Shown: piece after piece, positions 14,984 through 23,236 of the stretch
How the letters are laid out: each line of letters opens with the position of its first letter
Numbering within the stretch: position 1 is the stretch's first letter
Assembly (NCBI RefSeq): GCF_024181285.1
Contig: NZ_CP051201.1
Coordinates: 496,001-560,000 of the forward strand
Source of the DNA: Treponema sp. OMZ 790
GTDB taxonomy: Bacteria; Spirochaetota; Spirochaetia; Treponematales; Treponemataceae
Direction: 5' to 3'
DNA: 64,000 nucleotides
Notes under the pieces: model-generated
Told to the model about the DNA's origin: nothing
Seen by the model: only the letters and a program-made list of their open reading frames with translations
Database searches by the model: none
Translations under genes and position numbers: made by a program

Positions 14984-17900
14984 CAATGCGGCTTCTTATG
15001 TAGCCTACGCCTTTACCGATGTAGCTGCCATTTATCCGATTACGCCCTCATCAGATATGGCCGAGCTCGTTGACTCATGGGCTGCCAACGGAAGAAAAAA
15101 TATTTTCGGTCAAACCGTTCTTGTTTCGGAATTGGAATCCGAAGCAGGAGCTGCAGGATCAATGCACGGAGCCCTTTCTGCCGGAGCCTTAGCTTCAAGC
15201 TTTACAGCCAGTCAGGGGCTTTTACTTATGATACCCAATATGTACAAGATGTCCGGTGAACTTTTGCCGGGTGTTTTACATGTTTCGGCGAGAGCTCTTT
15301 CGGCTCACGCCCTTTCTATTTTCGGCGACCATCAAGACGTTATGGCTTGCCGCCAAACAGGTTTCGGTATGCTTGCCTCAGGCTCGGTTCAGGAAATCAT
15401 CGACCTCGGCGGTATTGCTCACCTTGCAGCAATAAAGGGCCGAGTTCCCTTCCTCCACTTTTTTGACGGCTTTAGAACCAGCCATGAGCTTCAAAATGTC
15501 GAACTCATCGATTACGAAGAATTTGCAAAAATGCTTGACTGGAAGGCCTTAAACGATTGGCGTACCACAGCCATGAATCCCGAGCACCCCTTTACAAAGG
15601 GAACGGCTCAAAACCCCGATGTTTATTTTCAAGCCTCGGAAGCCTCCAACAAATTCTACACAGACGTTGTAGAAATAGTTGCAGACTATATGAAGCAGAT
15701 TTCTGCCTTGACAGGAAGAACTTACCGCCCCTTCGACTATCACGGAGCACCCGATGCCGAACGAGTAATTATCGCCATGGGTTCTATCACCGAGACGGCC
15801 GAAGAAACGGTTGACTACCTTGTTTCTAAGGGAGAAAAGGTAGGTCTTATTAAGGTAAGACTTTACCGCCCCTTCTCGCCTAAATATCTTTTTGATGTAA
15901 TGCCGAAGACGGTTAAAAAGATTGCCGTTCTTGACCGAACAAAGGAAAAAGGCGCTCTTTATGAACCCCTTCATTTGGATATACTCGGTGCTTACATTGA
16001 TGTACCCAATAAGCCCTTAATCGTGGGCGGAAGGTACGGCTTGGCTTCTAAGGATACGACCCCCTCAATGGTAAAGGCCGTATTCGATAATCTTAAAGCC
16101 GATGCACCTAAAAATAACTTTACCGTAGGAATCGAAGACGATCTTACCAATTTAAGCCTTCCTGTTTTAGAGGAAATTAAAACCGAACCTGCCGGAACAA
16201 TCAGATGTAAATTCTGGGGCTTCGGTTCTGACGGAACTGTCGGTGCAAATAAGAGCGCCATCAAGATTATCGGCGACAGCACGGGTATGTATGCCCAGGC
16301 CTATTTTGCCTATGACAGTAAAAAATCGGGAGGCGTAACAATTTCTCACCTCCGCTTTGGAAAGCAGCCGATAAAGTCAACATACCTTATAAGCGATGCC
16401 GACTTTATTTCTTGTTCAAAACAGTCCTATGTTCATCAATACGATTTATTGAAGGGCTTAAAAAAAGGCGGAACCTTCTTGCTTAACTGTCTCTGGTCGG
16501 ATGAGGAGCTTGAAGCCAACCTCCCCGGTGAGATGAAACGCTTTATCGCAAAAAATGAAATTAAGTTTTATACCATAAACGCTACAGGTATTGCTCAGGA
16601 TATCGGTCTCGGCGGAAGAATCAATATGATAATGCAGTCTGCATTCTTTAAACTTGCAGAAATTATTCCTATTGAAGAAGCCGTTGACAGTTTAAAAAAA
16701 TCCATAGTAAGAGATTACGGTAAAAAGGGTGAAGACATCGTAAACATGAACTATGCGGCAGTAGAAAAGGGTGTCGCCTCTCTTCACGAGGTTGCCGTTC
16801 CTGCTGCTTGGGCAAGTGCAGAGGATTCTGCTATTTCAAATTCTCATCTTCCGCCCTATGTACGCAATGTCCTTATTCCTATCAACAGGCAGGAAGGCGA
16901 TGCTCTAAGAGTGAGTACCTTTAAGGGTGTTGAAGACGGAAGAATGCCTAACTGTACAAGCCGATATGAAAAGCGAGGCGTTGCAGTTGAAGTTCCGCAT
17001 TGGATAAAGGAAAACTGTATTCAGTGTAACCAGTGTTCATTCGTATGTCCTCACGCCGTAATCCGCCCCTTCCTTCTTGACGAAAAAGAAAGAGAGGCAA
17101 AACCTGAGGGCTTTGAGACAATAAAGGCCAACGGAAAGGGGCTTGAAGGTCTTGAGTACAGGATGCAGGTTTCGGTTATGGACTGCACCGGATGTTCGAA
17201 CTGTGCAAATGTCTGTCCTGCAAAGAACAAGGCCCTCGTTATGAAGCCTCTGGCAGAGGAAGAAGCTCAGGCCAAAAACTGGGACTATGCAGTTGACAAT
17301 GTTTCTACAAAGCACGGCCTCATGGATCAGTTCTCGGTTAAGGGAAGCCAATTCAAGCAGCCCCTCTTGGAATTCCACGGAGCTTGTGCAGGCTGCGGCG
17401 AAACAGCCTATGCAACCCTTGTTACCCGTCTTTTCGGAGACCGCATGATGATAGCAAATGCTTCAGGCTGTTCTTCAATATGGGGAGGTTCTTATCCCAC
17501 TGCAGGCTTTACCTATAACGAAAAAGGTAAGGGGCCCACTTGGGCAAGCTCCCTTTTTGAAGACAATGCAAACTACGGCTACGGAATGGCCCTCGGTGCC
17601 CGCAAGCTGAGAGAACAAGCCGAAGACTATATGAAAAAATTTATCGAGCTCAATGTCGGAACCGATTTTACTCCGCTCTTTAAAGAATGGATCGAAAACA
17701 AAAAAGATGTTGAAGCCAATATTCTAACCTGCGATAAGATTAAGGCCCTCTTTGATGCTCATCAGCCGCCTAGGAATACGGCCGTAAAGAATACGGATTC
17801 AGCCGATTATCTTCCCGTTCCCGAAAGCCACACCTTCAAATATAATACGGGAAATATCGAGGCTGACAGGCTCTTGGAGTATATCTATAAGCTCAAAGAC

Positions 17901-18557
17901 TTTATCGTCAAAAAGAGTGTATGGTCCTTCGGAGGAGACGGATGGGCCTACGATATCGGTTACGGCGGTCTTGATCACACCATGGCTTCGGGCGAAGACT
18001 TTAATATTCTCGTATTCGATACTGAAGTTTATTCCAATACGGGAGGTCAGTCCTCAAAGTCGACACCCACAGCGGCTGTTGCAAAATTTGCGGCAGGCGG
18101 AAAACGAATCCGCAAAAAGGATTTGGGTGCAATGCTTATGACCTACGGCTATGTCTATGTAGCTCAGGTTGCAATAGGTTCCAATATGAGCCAGTTTGTA
18201 AAGGCTATAAAAGAAGCCGAAAGCTATGACGGACCTTCTATCGTTATCTGTTACGCTCCCTGTATTAACCACGGACTCCGCTCCGGAATGGGAAGAAGCG
18301 TCGAACAGGAGAAAAAGGCTGTTGAGGCCGGCTATTGGCACCTATACCGCTTTGATCCCCGCTTAAAAGCCGAGGGCAAAAATCCCTTCCAGCTTGACAG
18401 CAAGGAACCGACAGGCTCATTCCAAGACTTCATCAACTCCGAAGTCCGCTACACCTCGCTTAAAAAGACCTTCCCCGATGTTGCGGAAGTCTTGTTCAAG
18501 CACGCAGAGGAAGACGCAAAGGAAAGGTATTTACGGTATAAGCGTATGGCCGAGTAA
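14952..18557 (+). CDS. nifJ: Pyruvate:ferredoxin (flavodoxin) oxidoreductase, single-chain
   Basis: 1201-residue fused PFOR that converts pyruvate and CoA to acetyl-CoA and CO2 and reduces ferredoxin; cytoplasmic, central to fermentation. Domains in order: pyrimidine-binding domain (YPITPSSDMAELVDSWAANG), domain II, the gamma domain (FWGFGSDGTVGANKSAIKII near residue 420), a two-cluster ferredoxin insert (CIQCNQCSFVCPH ~688; CTGCSNCANVCPA ~743), and the TPP domain with CAGCGE (~812) and GDGWAYDIGYGGLDHT (~995). The length is usual for homodimeric PFOR. AAGGAG lies about 10 bases before the ATG, which is inside the end of the upstream gene. Downstream is a non-coding repeat region and a terminator. 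Confidence 0.97.
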   Translation: MQKKTQTMTGNNAASYVAYAFTDVAAIYPITPSSDMAELVDSWAANGRKNIFGQTVLVSELESEAGAAGSMHGALSAGALASSFTASQGLLLMIPNMYKMSGELLPGVLHVSARALSAHALSIFGDHQDVMACRQTGFGMLASGSVQEIIDLGGIAHLAAIKGRVPFLHFFDGFRTSHELQNVELIDYEEFAKMLDWKALNDWRTTAMNPEHPFTKGTAQNPDVYFQASEASNKFYTDVVEIVADYMKQISALTGRTYRPFDYHGAPDAERVIIAMGSITETAEETVDYLVSKGEKVGLIKVRLYRPFSPKYLFDVMPKTVKKIAVLDRTKEKGALYEPLHLDILGAYIDVPNKPLIVGGRYGLASKDTTPSMVKAVFDNLKADAPKNNFTVGIEDDLTNLSLPVLEEIKTEPAGTIRCKFWGFGSDGTVGANKSAIKIIGDSTGMYAQAYFAYDSKKSGGVTISHLRFGKQPIKSTYLISDADFISCSKQSYVHQYDLLKGLKKGGTFLLNCLWSDEELEANLPGEMKRFIAKNEIKFYTINATGIAQDIGLGGRINMIMQSAFFKLAEIIPIEEAVDSLKKSIVRDYGKKGEDIVNMNYAAVEKGVASLHEVAVPAAWASAEDSAISNSHLPPYVRNVLIPINRQEGDALRVSTFKGVEDGRMPNCTSRYEKRGVAVEVPHWIKENCIQCNQCSFVCPHAVIRPFLLDEKEREAKPEGFETIKANGKGLEGLEYRMQVSVMDCTGCSNCANVCPAKNKALVMKPLAEEEAQAKNWDYAVDNVSTKHGLMDQFSVKGSQFKQPLLEFHGACAGCGETAYATLVTRLFGDRMMIANASGCSSIWGGSYPTAGFTYNEKGKGPTWASSLFEDNANYGYGMALGARKLREQAEDYMKKFIELNVGTDFTPLFKEWIENKKDVEANILTCDKIKALFDAHQPPRNTAVKNTDSADYLPVPESHTFKYNTGNIEADRLLEYIYKLKDFIVKKSVWSFGGDGWAYDIGYGGLDHTMASGEDFNILVFDTEVYSNTGGQSSKSTPTAAVAKFAAGGKRIRKKDLGAMLMTYGYVYVAQVAIGSNMSQFVKAIKEAESYDGPSIVICYAPCINHGLRSGMGRSVEQEKKAVEAGYWHLYRFDPRLKAEGKNPFQLDSKEPTGSFQDFINSEVRYTSLKKTFPDVAEVLFKHAEEDAKERYLRYKRMAE

Positions 18558-18558
18558 T

Positions 18559-18724
18559 TTTTAAATATCCTGGCGATTACGTTGTCGCTCAAATAAAAAT
18601 TAATCCTCAACGTGCAAAAAGCACGCCTCCGGTTAATTTTTATTGGCTCCTAGTACTCGCCTCAGCTATTTAAAAATTGAATTTTTAAATAGCTGGGCGG
18701 TTACGGCCGCTCAAATAAAAATTA
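18559..18724. repeat. Palindrome-rich direct repeat after nifJ
   Basis: Two related ~44-base copies (18559-18603 and 18682-18724) share TTTAAATA, GGCG-TTACG and GCTCAAATAAAAATTA. Between them are an inverted repeat, AATAAAAATTAA (18592-18603) with TTAATTTTTATT (18633-18644) enclosing CGTGC/GCACG, and a perfect 16-bp palindrome arm pair, 18663-18678 with 18680-18695. No coding sequence is seen here. Confidence 0.8.
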
Positions 18725-18730
18725 GCTGAT

Positions 18731-18771
18731 AAGCGGACATCTTTCCTACGGGAAAAATATCCGCTTTTTTT
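18731..18771. terminator. Terminator between nifJ and the convergent rlu gene
   Basis: AAGCGGACAT (18731-18740) pairs with ATATCCGCTT (18757-18766) with one mismatch, and TTTCC pairs with GGAAA, followed by a run of T. A-rich and T-rich flanks could serve both strands. Confidence 0.75.
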
Positions 18772-18797
18772 ATGTTCAGAAATCGAAAAGCTGTAAT

Positions 18798-19511
18798 CTA
18801 TTCATCAAGCTCTTTTGCCCTCAAACATGCTTCAATGCAGGCCGACCACAACTTATCGGGAGAGGGCGGAAGGGCTGAAATTTCTATTTGCTTTTGGGTT
18901 TGAGGATGGCAGAATTTTAGGGAGTAGGCATGGAGTCTTATTCCGCCCGATTTTTCGGTGCGCTCAAAGCCGTATTTGATGTCACCCTTTATGGGCATTC
19001 CCAAATGGGCGAGCTGAATGCGGATTTGATGGGTGCGGCCTGTTTCGGGAAACACGCGTAAAAAATTATAGTTATCGCCTATGCCTGCAAGCTCCCAATA
19101 AAGCGAGGCTTTTTTTCCTCTTTGTTTTGATTCGGTTACAAAGCCCTTTTGTATTTTGGTGTTAAACTCAAGATAGGTTTCGCAAAATTCTTTTTTGTAC
19201 AAAGACTTAGAGCTTATTTCAGAATCGGCTGCGGGGGATTTAGTTTTGGCTTCTTCTCTTTTTTTGCAAACTGCCCAGTATTCTTTTTTTACACTTTTTT
19301 CTTTAAAAAGATTATTCAATTTTGTATGCATTTGAGGAGAAAAAGAAATTAGAACCAAGCCGCTTACAGGCTTATCCAATCGGTTTACGGCCTCGGCATA
19401 TTTTTTTTCGCCAAAGACTCTTTTAAAAAAAGTCTGGGAATTGTCTCCGCAGTTTTTTAAAACCACGGCAAAAAAATTATCCTCAAATAAAATTCTCACT
19501 TCATTTTGCAT
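18798..19511 (-). CDS. RluA-family pseudouridine synthase
   Basis: 237-residue enzyme that isomerises uridine to pseudouridine in rRNA or tRNA. Seen: DNFFAVVLKN at the N terminus, the catalytic motif VNRLDKPVSGLVLIS (Asp in RLDK), the KKEYWAVCK strand, and FPETGRTHQIRIQLAHLGMPIKGDIKYG, all typical of RluA/RluC/RluD. No S4 domain is present, so it is an RluA-like short form; the target site is not deducible. I chose the Met at 19511, with GAGG five bases upstream, over a longer frame. The promoter at 19575-19603 gives a leader of about 55 bases. Confidence 0.92.
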   Translation of the reverse strand: MQNEVRILFEDNFFAVVLKNCGDNSQTFFKRVFGEKKYAEAVNRLDKPVSGLVLISFSPQMHTKLNNLFKEKSVKKEYWAVCKKREEAKTKSPAADSEISSKSLYKKEFCETYLEFNTKIQKGFVTESKQRGKKASLYWELAGIGDNYNFLRVFPETGRTHQIRIQLAHLGMPIKGDIKYGFERTEKSGGIRLHAYSLKFCHPQTQKQIEISALPPSPDKLWSACIEACLRAKELDE

Positions 19512-19574
19512 AAAAACCTCAAAAGCCGTATCGGCAAATGATTGTACCGTAAAGCATTCAAGCTGTGTCGGCGG

Positions 19575-19603
19575 ATTATACAATAATTCTCGGCTCTTGA
19601 CAA
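19575..19603 (-). promoter_or_regulatory. Promoter of the rluA-type gene
   Basis: Minus strand: TTGTCA (19603-19598), 17-base spacer, TATAAT (19580-19575). Its -35 overlaps the -35 of the divergent kbl promoter. Confidence 0.75.
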
Positions 19604-19625
19604 TATCGCCAAAAAGATAAATAAT
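19597..19625 (+). promoter_or_regulatory. kbl promoter
   Basis: TTGACA (19597-19602), 17-base spacer, AATAAT (19620-19625). The two divergent -35 boxes share six bases. Confidence 0.75.
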
Positions 19626-19685
19626 ATCTTCATATTAAAGGCTATTTACCTTTAAGAATTTTAAATATTTTATTAGGGGGAACCT

Positions 19686-20873
19686 ATGTCGAATATCCAT
19701 GATATGGAATTTTTACAAAAAAAAGTTCAAGAATTAAAAGAGCAGGGTTTATACAAGGAGCTTGTTACTCTTGAAGGACCGAGCGATGCGGAATGTGTTA
19801 TTAACGGAAAAAAAGTTATTAACCTTTCATCCAACAACTACCTGGGCTTTGCCAATCATCCTCGCCTTAAAAAGGCCGCTATCGAAGCAATCGAAAAATA
19901 CGGAGCCGGAGCCGGAGCCGTACGCCCCATCATCGGTAACATGAAGATTCATGACGACTTGGAAAAACTCTTAGCCGAATTTAAAAGAGAAGAAGCCGTT
20001 TTAGCCTTCCAATCAGGTTTTAACTGTAATGCGGGCGTTATTCAGGCCCTTACAGATAAGGGAGACTTAATTATCTCCGATCAGCTTAACCACGCTTCAA
20101 TCATCGACGGTACCCGCCTTTCAAAGGCCGATAAGGCTGTTTTCCAGCACTCGGATATGGCTGACCTTGAAAGAGTTTTAAAAGAAAAAAGAAACAGCTA
20201 CAACAATGTTTTGATTATAACCGACGGTGTTTTCTCTATGGACGGAGATATCGCCAAGCTCCCCGAAATTGTTGCTCTTGCAGAAAAATATAATTGTCTA
20301 ACCTATGTTGACGATGCTCACTCAAGCGGTGTTTTGGGAGAAAGCGGACGCGGAACCGTAGACCACTTTAAGCTTCACGGAAGGGTTGATGTTGCAATGG
20401 GAACTCTTTCAAAGGCTATCGGTGTTGTAGGCGGTTATGTTGCCGGAAAAAAGGTAACCATCGACTGGCTTAAAAACAGAGGCCGCCCCTTCTTATTCTC
20501 GACAGGCCTTCCTCCCGCAGCAGTAGGAGCCGCCATTGAAGCCGTTAAGATGCTCATGGAATCGACCGAACATACGGACAAACTTTGGGCAAATGCCAAG
20601 CACTTTAAAGAGGGCTTAGGAAAGCTCGGCTACAATATCGGCCGCAGCGAAACCCCCATCACCCCGATTATCATCGGAGATGAGGCCAAGACCTTGGAAT
20701 TCTCCAAAAAGCTTTTTGAAAACGGTATGTTCTCAGGCCCCATCGTATTCCCCACAGTTCCCAAGGGAACAGGCCGAGTCCGATGTATGGTTACTGCAGG
20801 CCACACCACAGAGCAGCTTGACAGAGCCGTAAAAATTTGTGAAAAAGTCGGCAAAGAAATGGGAATTCTTTAA
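19686..20873 (+). CDS. kbl: Glycine C-acetyltransferase (2-amino-3-ketobutyrate CoA ligase)
   Basis: PLP enzyme of the alpha-oxoamine synthase family, 395 residues. It cleaves 2-amino-3-oxobutyrate with CoA to glycine and acetyl-CoA in threonine breakdown, or runs in reverse. Seen: [72 protein letters not shown], and the PLP-lysine region [17 protein letters not shown] (Lys ~243). No threonine dehydrogenase lies beside it, but threonine synthase is encoded 630 bases away on the other strand. AGGGGG lies 6 bases before the ATG. Other alpha-oxoamine synthases (BioF, HemA, SPT) are less likely given the overall match to Kbl. Confidence 0.92.
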   Translation: MSNIHDMEFLQKKVQELKEQGLYKELVTLEGPSDAECVINGKKVINLSSNNYLGFANHPRLKKAAIEAIEKYGAGAGAVRPIIGNMKIHDDLEKLLAEFKREEAVLAFQSGFNCNAGVIQALTDKGDLIISDQLNHASIIDGTRLSKADKAVFQHSDMADLERVLKEKRNSYNNVLIITDGVFSMDGDIAKLPEIVALAEKYNCLTYVDDAHSSGVLGESGRGTVDHFKLHGRVDVAMGTLSKAIGVVGGYVAGKKVTIDWLKNRGRPFLFSTGLPPAAVGAAIEAVKMLMESTEHTDKLWANAKHFKEGLGKLGYNIGRSETPITPIIIGDEAKTLEFSKKLFENGMFSGPIVFPTVPKGTGRVRCMVTAGHTTEQLDRAVKICEKVGKEMGIL

Positions 20874-20893
20874 TCCTATTTTTTGAATGCGGA

Positions 20894-20930
20894 AAAGCAC
20901 CGATTTGGAAACTTCAAACCGGTGCTTTAT
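20894..20930 (+). terminator. Terminator-like hairpin after kbl
   Basis: AAAGCACCGATTTG (20894-20907) pairs with CAAACCGGTGCTTT (20915-20928) with one mismatch, followed by ATTTGAATTTT. The next gene starts 37 bases on, so it may be partial. Confidence 0.65.
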
Positions 20931-20966
20931 TTGAATTTTGTAAAGAAGTTTTTATGGGAGAAGTTT

Positions 20967-21473
20967 ATGGTATCAACAAATAACAATGAAGAAAAATATA
21001 AGCGCCCTTCATGGGATGAATACTTTATGGATGTTTGCCGAGCGATTGCAAAAAGAGCTACCTGCGACCGCGGCAGGTCCGGCTGTGTTATTGCACGCGA
21101 TCACCAAATTCTTGTTACCGGCTATGTAGGAGCTCCCACCGGCCTTCCTCATTGCGATGATGTGGGGCACCAATTTAAAAAACTTCAGCACGAGGACGGA
21201 AGCGTTACCCAACACTGCGTGAGAACCGTCCATGCAGAACAAAACGCCATCTGTCAGGCAGCAAAACGAGGCATCAGCATAGACGGAGCAACCCTTTACT
21301 GCAAGATGACCCCCTGCCGCACTTGCGCCATGCTCATCATTAACTGCGGAATTGTGCGTGTTGTAGCCGAAAAACGCTACCACGATTCAGCCGACACAAT
21401 CGAAATGTTTAAAAAGGCCGGCATAATCCTAGAACATATTTCCGATTCCCTCGAAGAATACAAGGGGCAGTAG
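20967..21473 (+). CDS. dCMP deaminase-family protein (ComEB-like)
   Basis: 168-residue zinc cytidine/deoxycytidylate deaminase; converts dCMP to dUMP for thymidylate synthesis. Seen: MDVCRAIAKRATCDRGRSGCVIA near the N terminus, the zinc ligand and proton shuttle in VHAEQNAICQAA (H-A-E), and the second zinc motif MTPCRTCAMLIINCGI (PCxxC). The start at 20967 follows GGGAGAAG; the frame is open further upstream but includes the hairpin. It is probably expressed separately from kbl or by read-through. It converges on thrC with a 27-base gap. Confidence 0.92.
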   Translation: MVSTNNNEEKYKRPSWDEYFMDVCRAIAKRATCDRGRSGCVIARDHQILVTGYVGAPTGLPHCDDVGHQFKKLQHEDGSVTQHCVRTVHAEQNAICQAAKRGISIDGATLYCKMTPCRTCAMLIINCGIVRVVAEKRYHDSADTIEMFKKAGIILEHISDSLEEYKGQ

Positions 21474-21500
21474 GGGATTACTCTTTTTACTTTTAAGCCT

Positions 21501-22919
21501 TTAAAGAGATAAGGCCCATTCTTTAAATTTTGAATAGCCGGGCGGGATATTAACCGCTTTTAAAGGCCTGTATTGAAGGCTTTCAAGTTTGTCGGGCAAG
21601 GACGGCGGTCTTCCTATGGCCGGTTTCATAATTTCTGGAAACTTTGCAGGGTGGGAGGTTTGAAGAATCATCCCTATCATGTTGTTTCTCCGGATCGAAG
21701 ATGCCCATGTTTCTACATCTGCATATTTTGAAGGTATTCCGGGTTCTTCATCGTTTTCCGAAGTTTTTCTTCTTAATGAATTTAATGCCCCGTGGTAGAT
21801 ATCCTGCCAGGCTGTCCAAGCCATAGCTCCATAAGGATCTATTATATAGCCTGTCCTTTCATTACAAGACCTGACAGCCGTTACCGTTCCTGCACCGTCA
21901 AGCCAATAAGGAATTATAAGCTTTTTTAGCTCTTCAAAATCGTAGATTTGAAGCATTCGCTTAAAGTTTGTCATATTGGGAATATCCAAAGCGGGGGTAT
22001 TGGTTTTAACGGCTGTCCTTTTTTCAAAATTTCCAAGGGTCAGCCAATCGGAAAGAGCATGGTTTTCGTTTTCGGCCGAAATGAAGCCCTTGATAGGTGT
22101 TCCCATTTTTTTTGCAATCAAGCCTGCCGTCAGCCCGGAAAAACTTCCTGAAGGCACTGAAGCTACAATTGAAGGATTTTCAATTTTATTATCGTAATCG
22201 CTCCGGTATAAAACGGTTAAAGCCGCATAAACAAAAAAAGCAATTTGAGGTAAAAGAGGAGCTATGTTTAAAACTCCGCCTGAGACGAGTTTTAATTTTT
22301 TAAGTAAATCTTCATCCCTTATCGCTTTATCCACAAGATTTTCACAATCTTCAAACGTTCCATCCACACAAATGGGGTAGACATTTTTCGGCATTGAAGA
22401 AAGGACGTTTTCCTGTATTTCCGTTAGTGAGCCTTGCGGATATAAAAGAATTGCATTGACTCCCTTGACTTGCGAAACTGCGGAGGCAATGGCACAAGCT
22501 CTTTCGCCTGATGCAGCTGCAATGAGGTTAATCTCTCCGTCTTCGTCCTTGTTAAAATACTCTAAAAGATAGGCTAAAAAACCGGCTCCGATGTCCTTGT
22601 AGTTGCATGTGGGGCCGTGGAAGAGCTCCAAAACATAGGTTGTAGGTGCTATAGGATTTATCGGAAGCCTGTGGGGATAAAATTGGGCTATGATTGACAT
22701 TAAATCGCCTTCAGGAATCTCTTCTCCGCAAAAGTTTTTTATAATTTCAAAGCCGGTATCTCTAAAAGAAGAAGGAGGATTTCGGTAAATCATGGCAGAA
22801 CTTATCTTTCCAAGCTCTGCGGGCATAAAAACTCCGCCCGTTTCGGAGTTAAAACCTCTTAGTACGGCTTCTTTAAAGGAAACCTGAATATTCTTATCGG
22901 TTATATCGTAAAATTTCAT
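21501..22919 (-). CDS. thrC: Threonine synthase
   Basis: 472-residue PLP enzyme that converts O-phosphohomoserine to threonine. Seen: the long-type ThrC opening (MKFYDITDKNIQVSFKEAVL), FHGPTCNYKDIGAGFLAYLL with the PLP lysine (~120), AAASGERACAIAS, LLYPQGSLTEIQENVLSSM, and VPSGSFSGLTAGLIAKKMG. The organisation is that of the E. coli/yeast longer class with the extended N terminus. It has no evident Shine-Dalgarno sequence near its ATG. A consensus promoter at 22963-22991 gives a ~40-base leader. Its product can feed Kbl through threonine catabolism; that link is inferred from proximity. Confidence 0.93.
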   Translation of the reverse strand: MKFYDITDKNIQVSFKEAVLRGFNSETGGVFMPAELGKISSAMIYRNPPSSFRDTGFEIIKNFCGEEIPEGDLMSIIAQFYPHRLPINPIAPTTYVLELFHGPTCNYKDIGAGFLAYLLEYFNKDEDGEINLIAAASGERACAIASAVSQVKGVNAILLYPQGSLTEIQENVLSSMPKNVYPICVDGTFEDCENLVDKAIRDEDLLKKLKLVSGGVLNIAPLLPQIAFFVYAALTVLYRSDYDNKIENPSIVASVPSGSFSGLTAGLIAKKMGTPIKGFISAENENHALSDWLTLGNFEKRTAVKTNTPALDIPNMTNFKRMLQIYDFEELKKLIIPYWLDGAGTVTAVRSCNERTGYIIDPYGAMAWTAWQDIYHGALNSLRRKTSENDEEPGIPSKYADVETWASSIRRNNMIGMILQTSHPAKFPEIMKPAIGRPPSLPDKLESLQYRPLKAVNIPPGYSKFKEWALSL

Positions 22920-22962
22920 TCTTAGTTATCCACAAGTTTTACATAGATTTTGCACATTTGTT

Positions 22963-22991
22963 ATTCTACAATATAAATCATTAGTTGTCAA
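22963..22991 (-). promoter_or_regulatory. thrC promoter
   Basis: Minus strand: TTGACA (22991-22986), 17-base spacer, TAGAAT (22968-22963). Confidence 0.8.
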
Positions 22992-23026
22992 TTATCAACC
23001 TAATTATAGAAGAAAATTCGGCTGAC

Positions 23027-23055
23027 TTGACATTTATTCCCTTTCATACTAATAT
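23027..23055 (+). promoter_or_regulatory. Promoter of the pyrimidine phosphorylase leader
   Basis: TTGACA (23027-23032), 17-base spacer, TAATAT (23050-23055). Transcription from here begins about 10 bases before the four-hairpin leader. Confidence 0.75.
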
Positions 23056-23071
23056 CAAAAATGAGAGGTAT

Positions 23072-23223
23072 GATAAACAGTTCGGCAGGAATCCGGCCTC
23101 ACTGTTTATCCGGCGAGTTTTGTACCCAAGGGTACAAAACTTCGGATTATTGTATGTGTGTGCTTTCCGCACACACTTGAAAAAACTTTTTTCAGGATTT
23201 AATAATCCTTACAAAAAGTTTTT
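23072..23223 (+). promoter_or_regulatory. 152-base four-hairpin leader element, copy 1
   Basis: Four successive hairpins fill the 5' leader of the phosphorylase gene. H1: 23072-23081 with 23101-23110. H2: GTTTTGTACCC (23117-23127) with 23130-23140. H3: GTGTGTGC (23156-23163) with 23169-23176. H4: AAAAACTTTTT (23181-23191) with AAAAAGTTTTT (23213-23223), enclosing AGGATT/AATCCT. The linker TTATTGTATGT separates H2 from H3. A second copy of identical length precedes hypB. H4 ends four bases before the GGAG of the gene. Confidence 0.8.
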
Positions 23224-23236
23224 ATTGGAGTAACAC

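Noticed and set aside
22985..23233. 82-codon ORF before the pyrimidine phosphorylase gene
   Set aside because: It covers the promoter and the four-hairpin leader, has no ribosome-binding site, and the same structure before hypB is not open in that frame.
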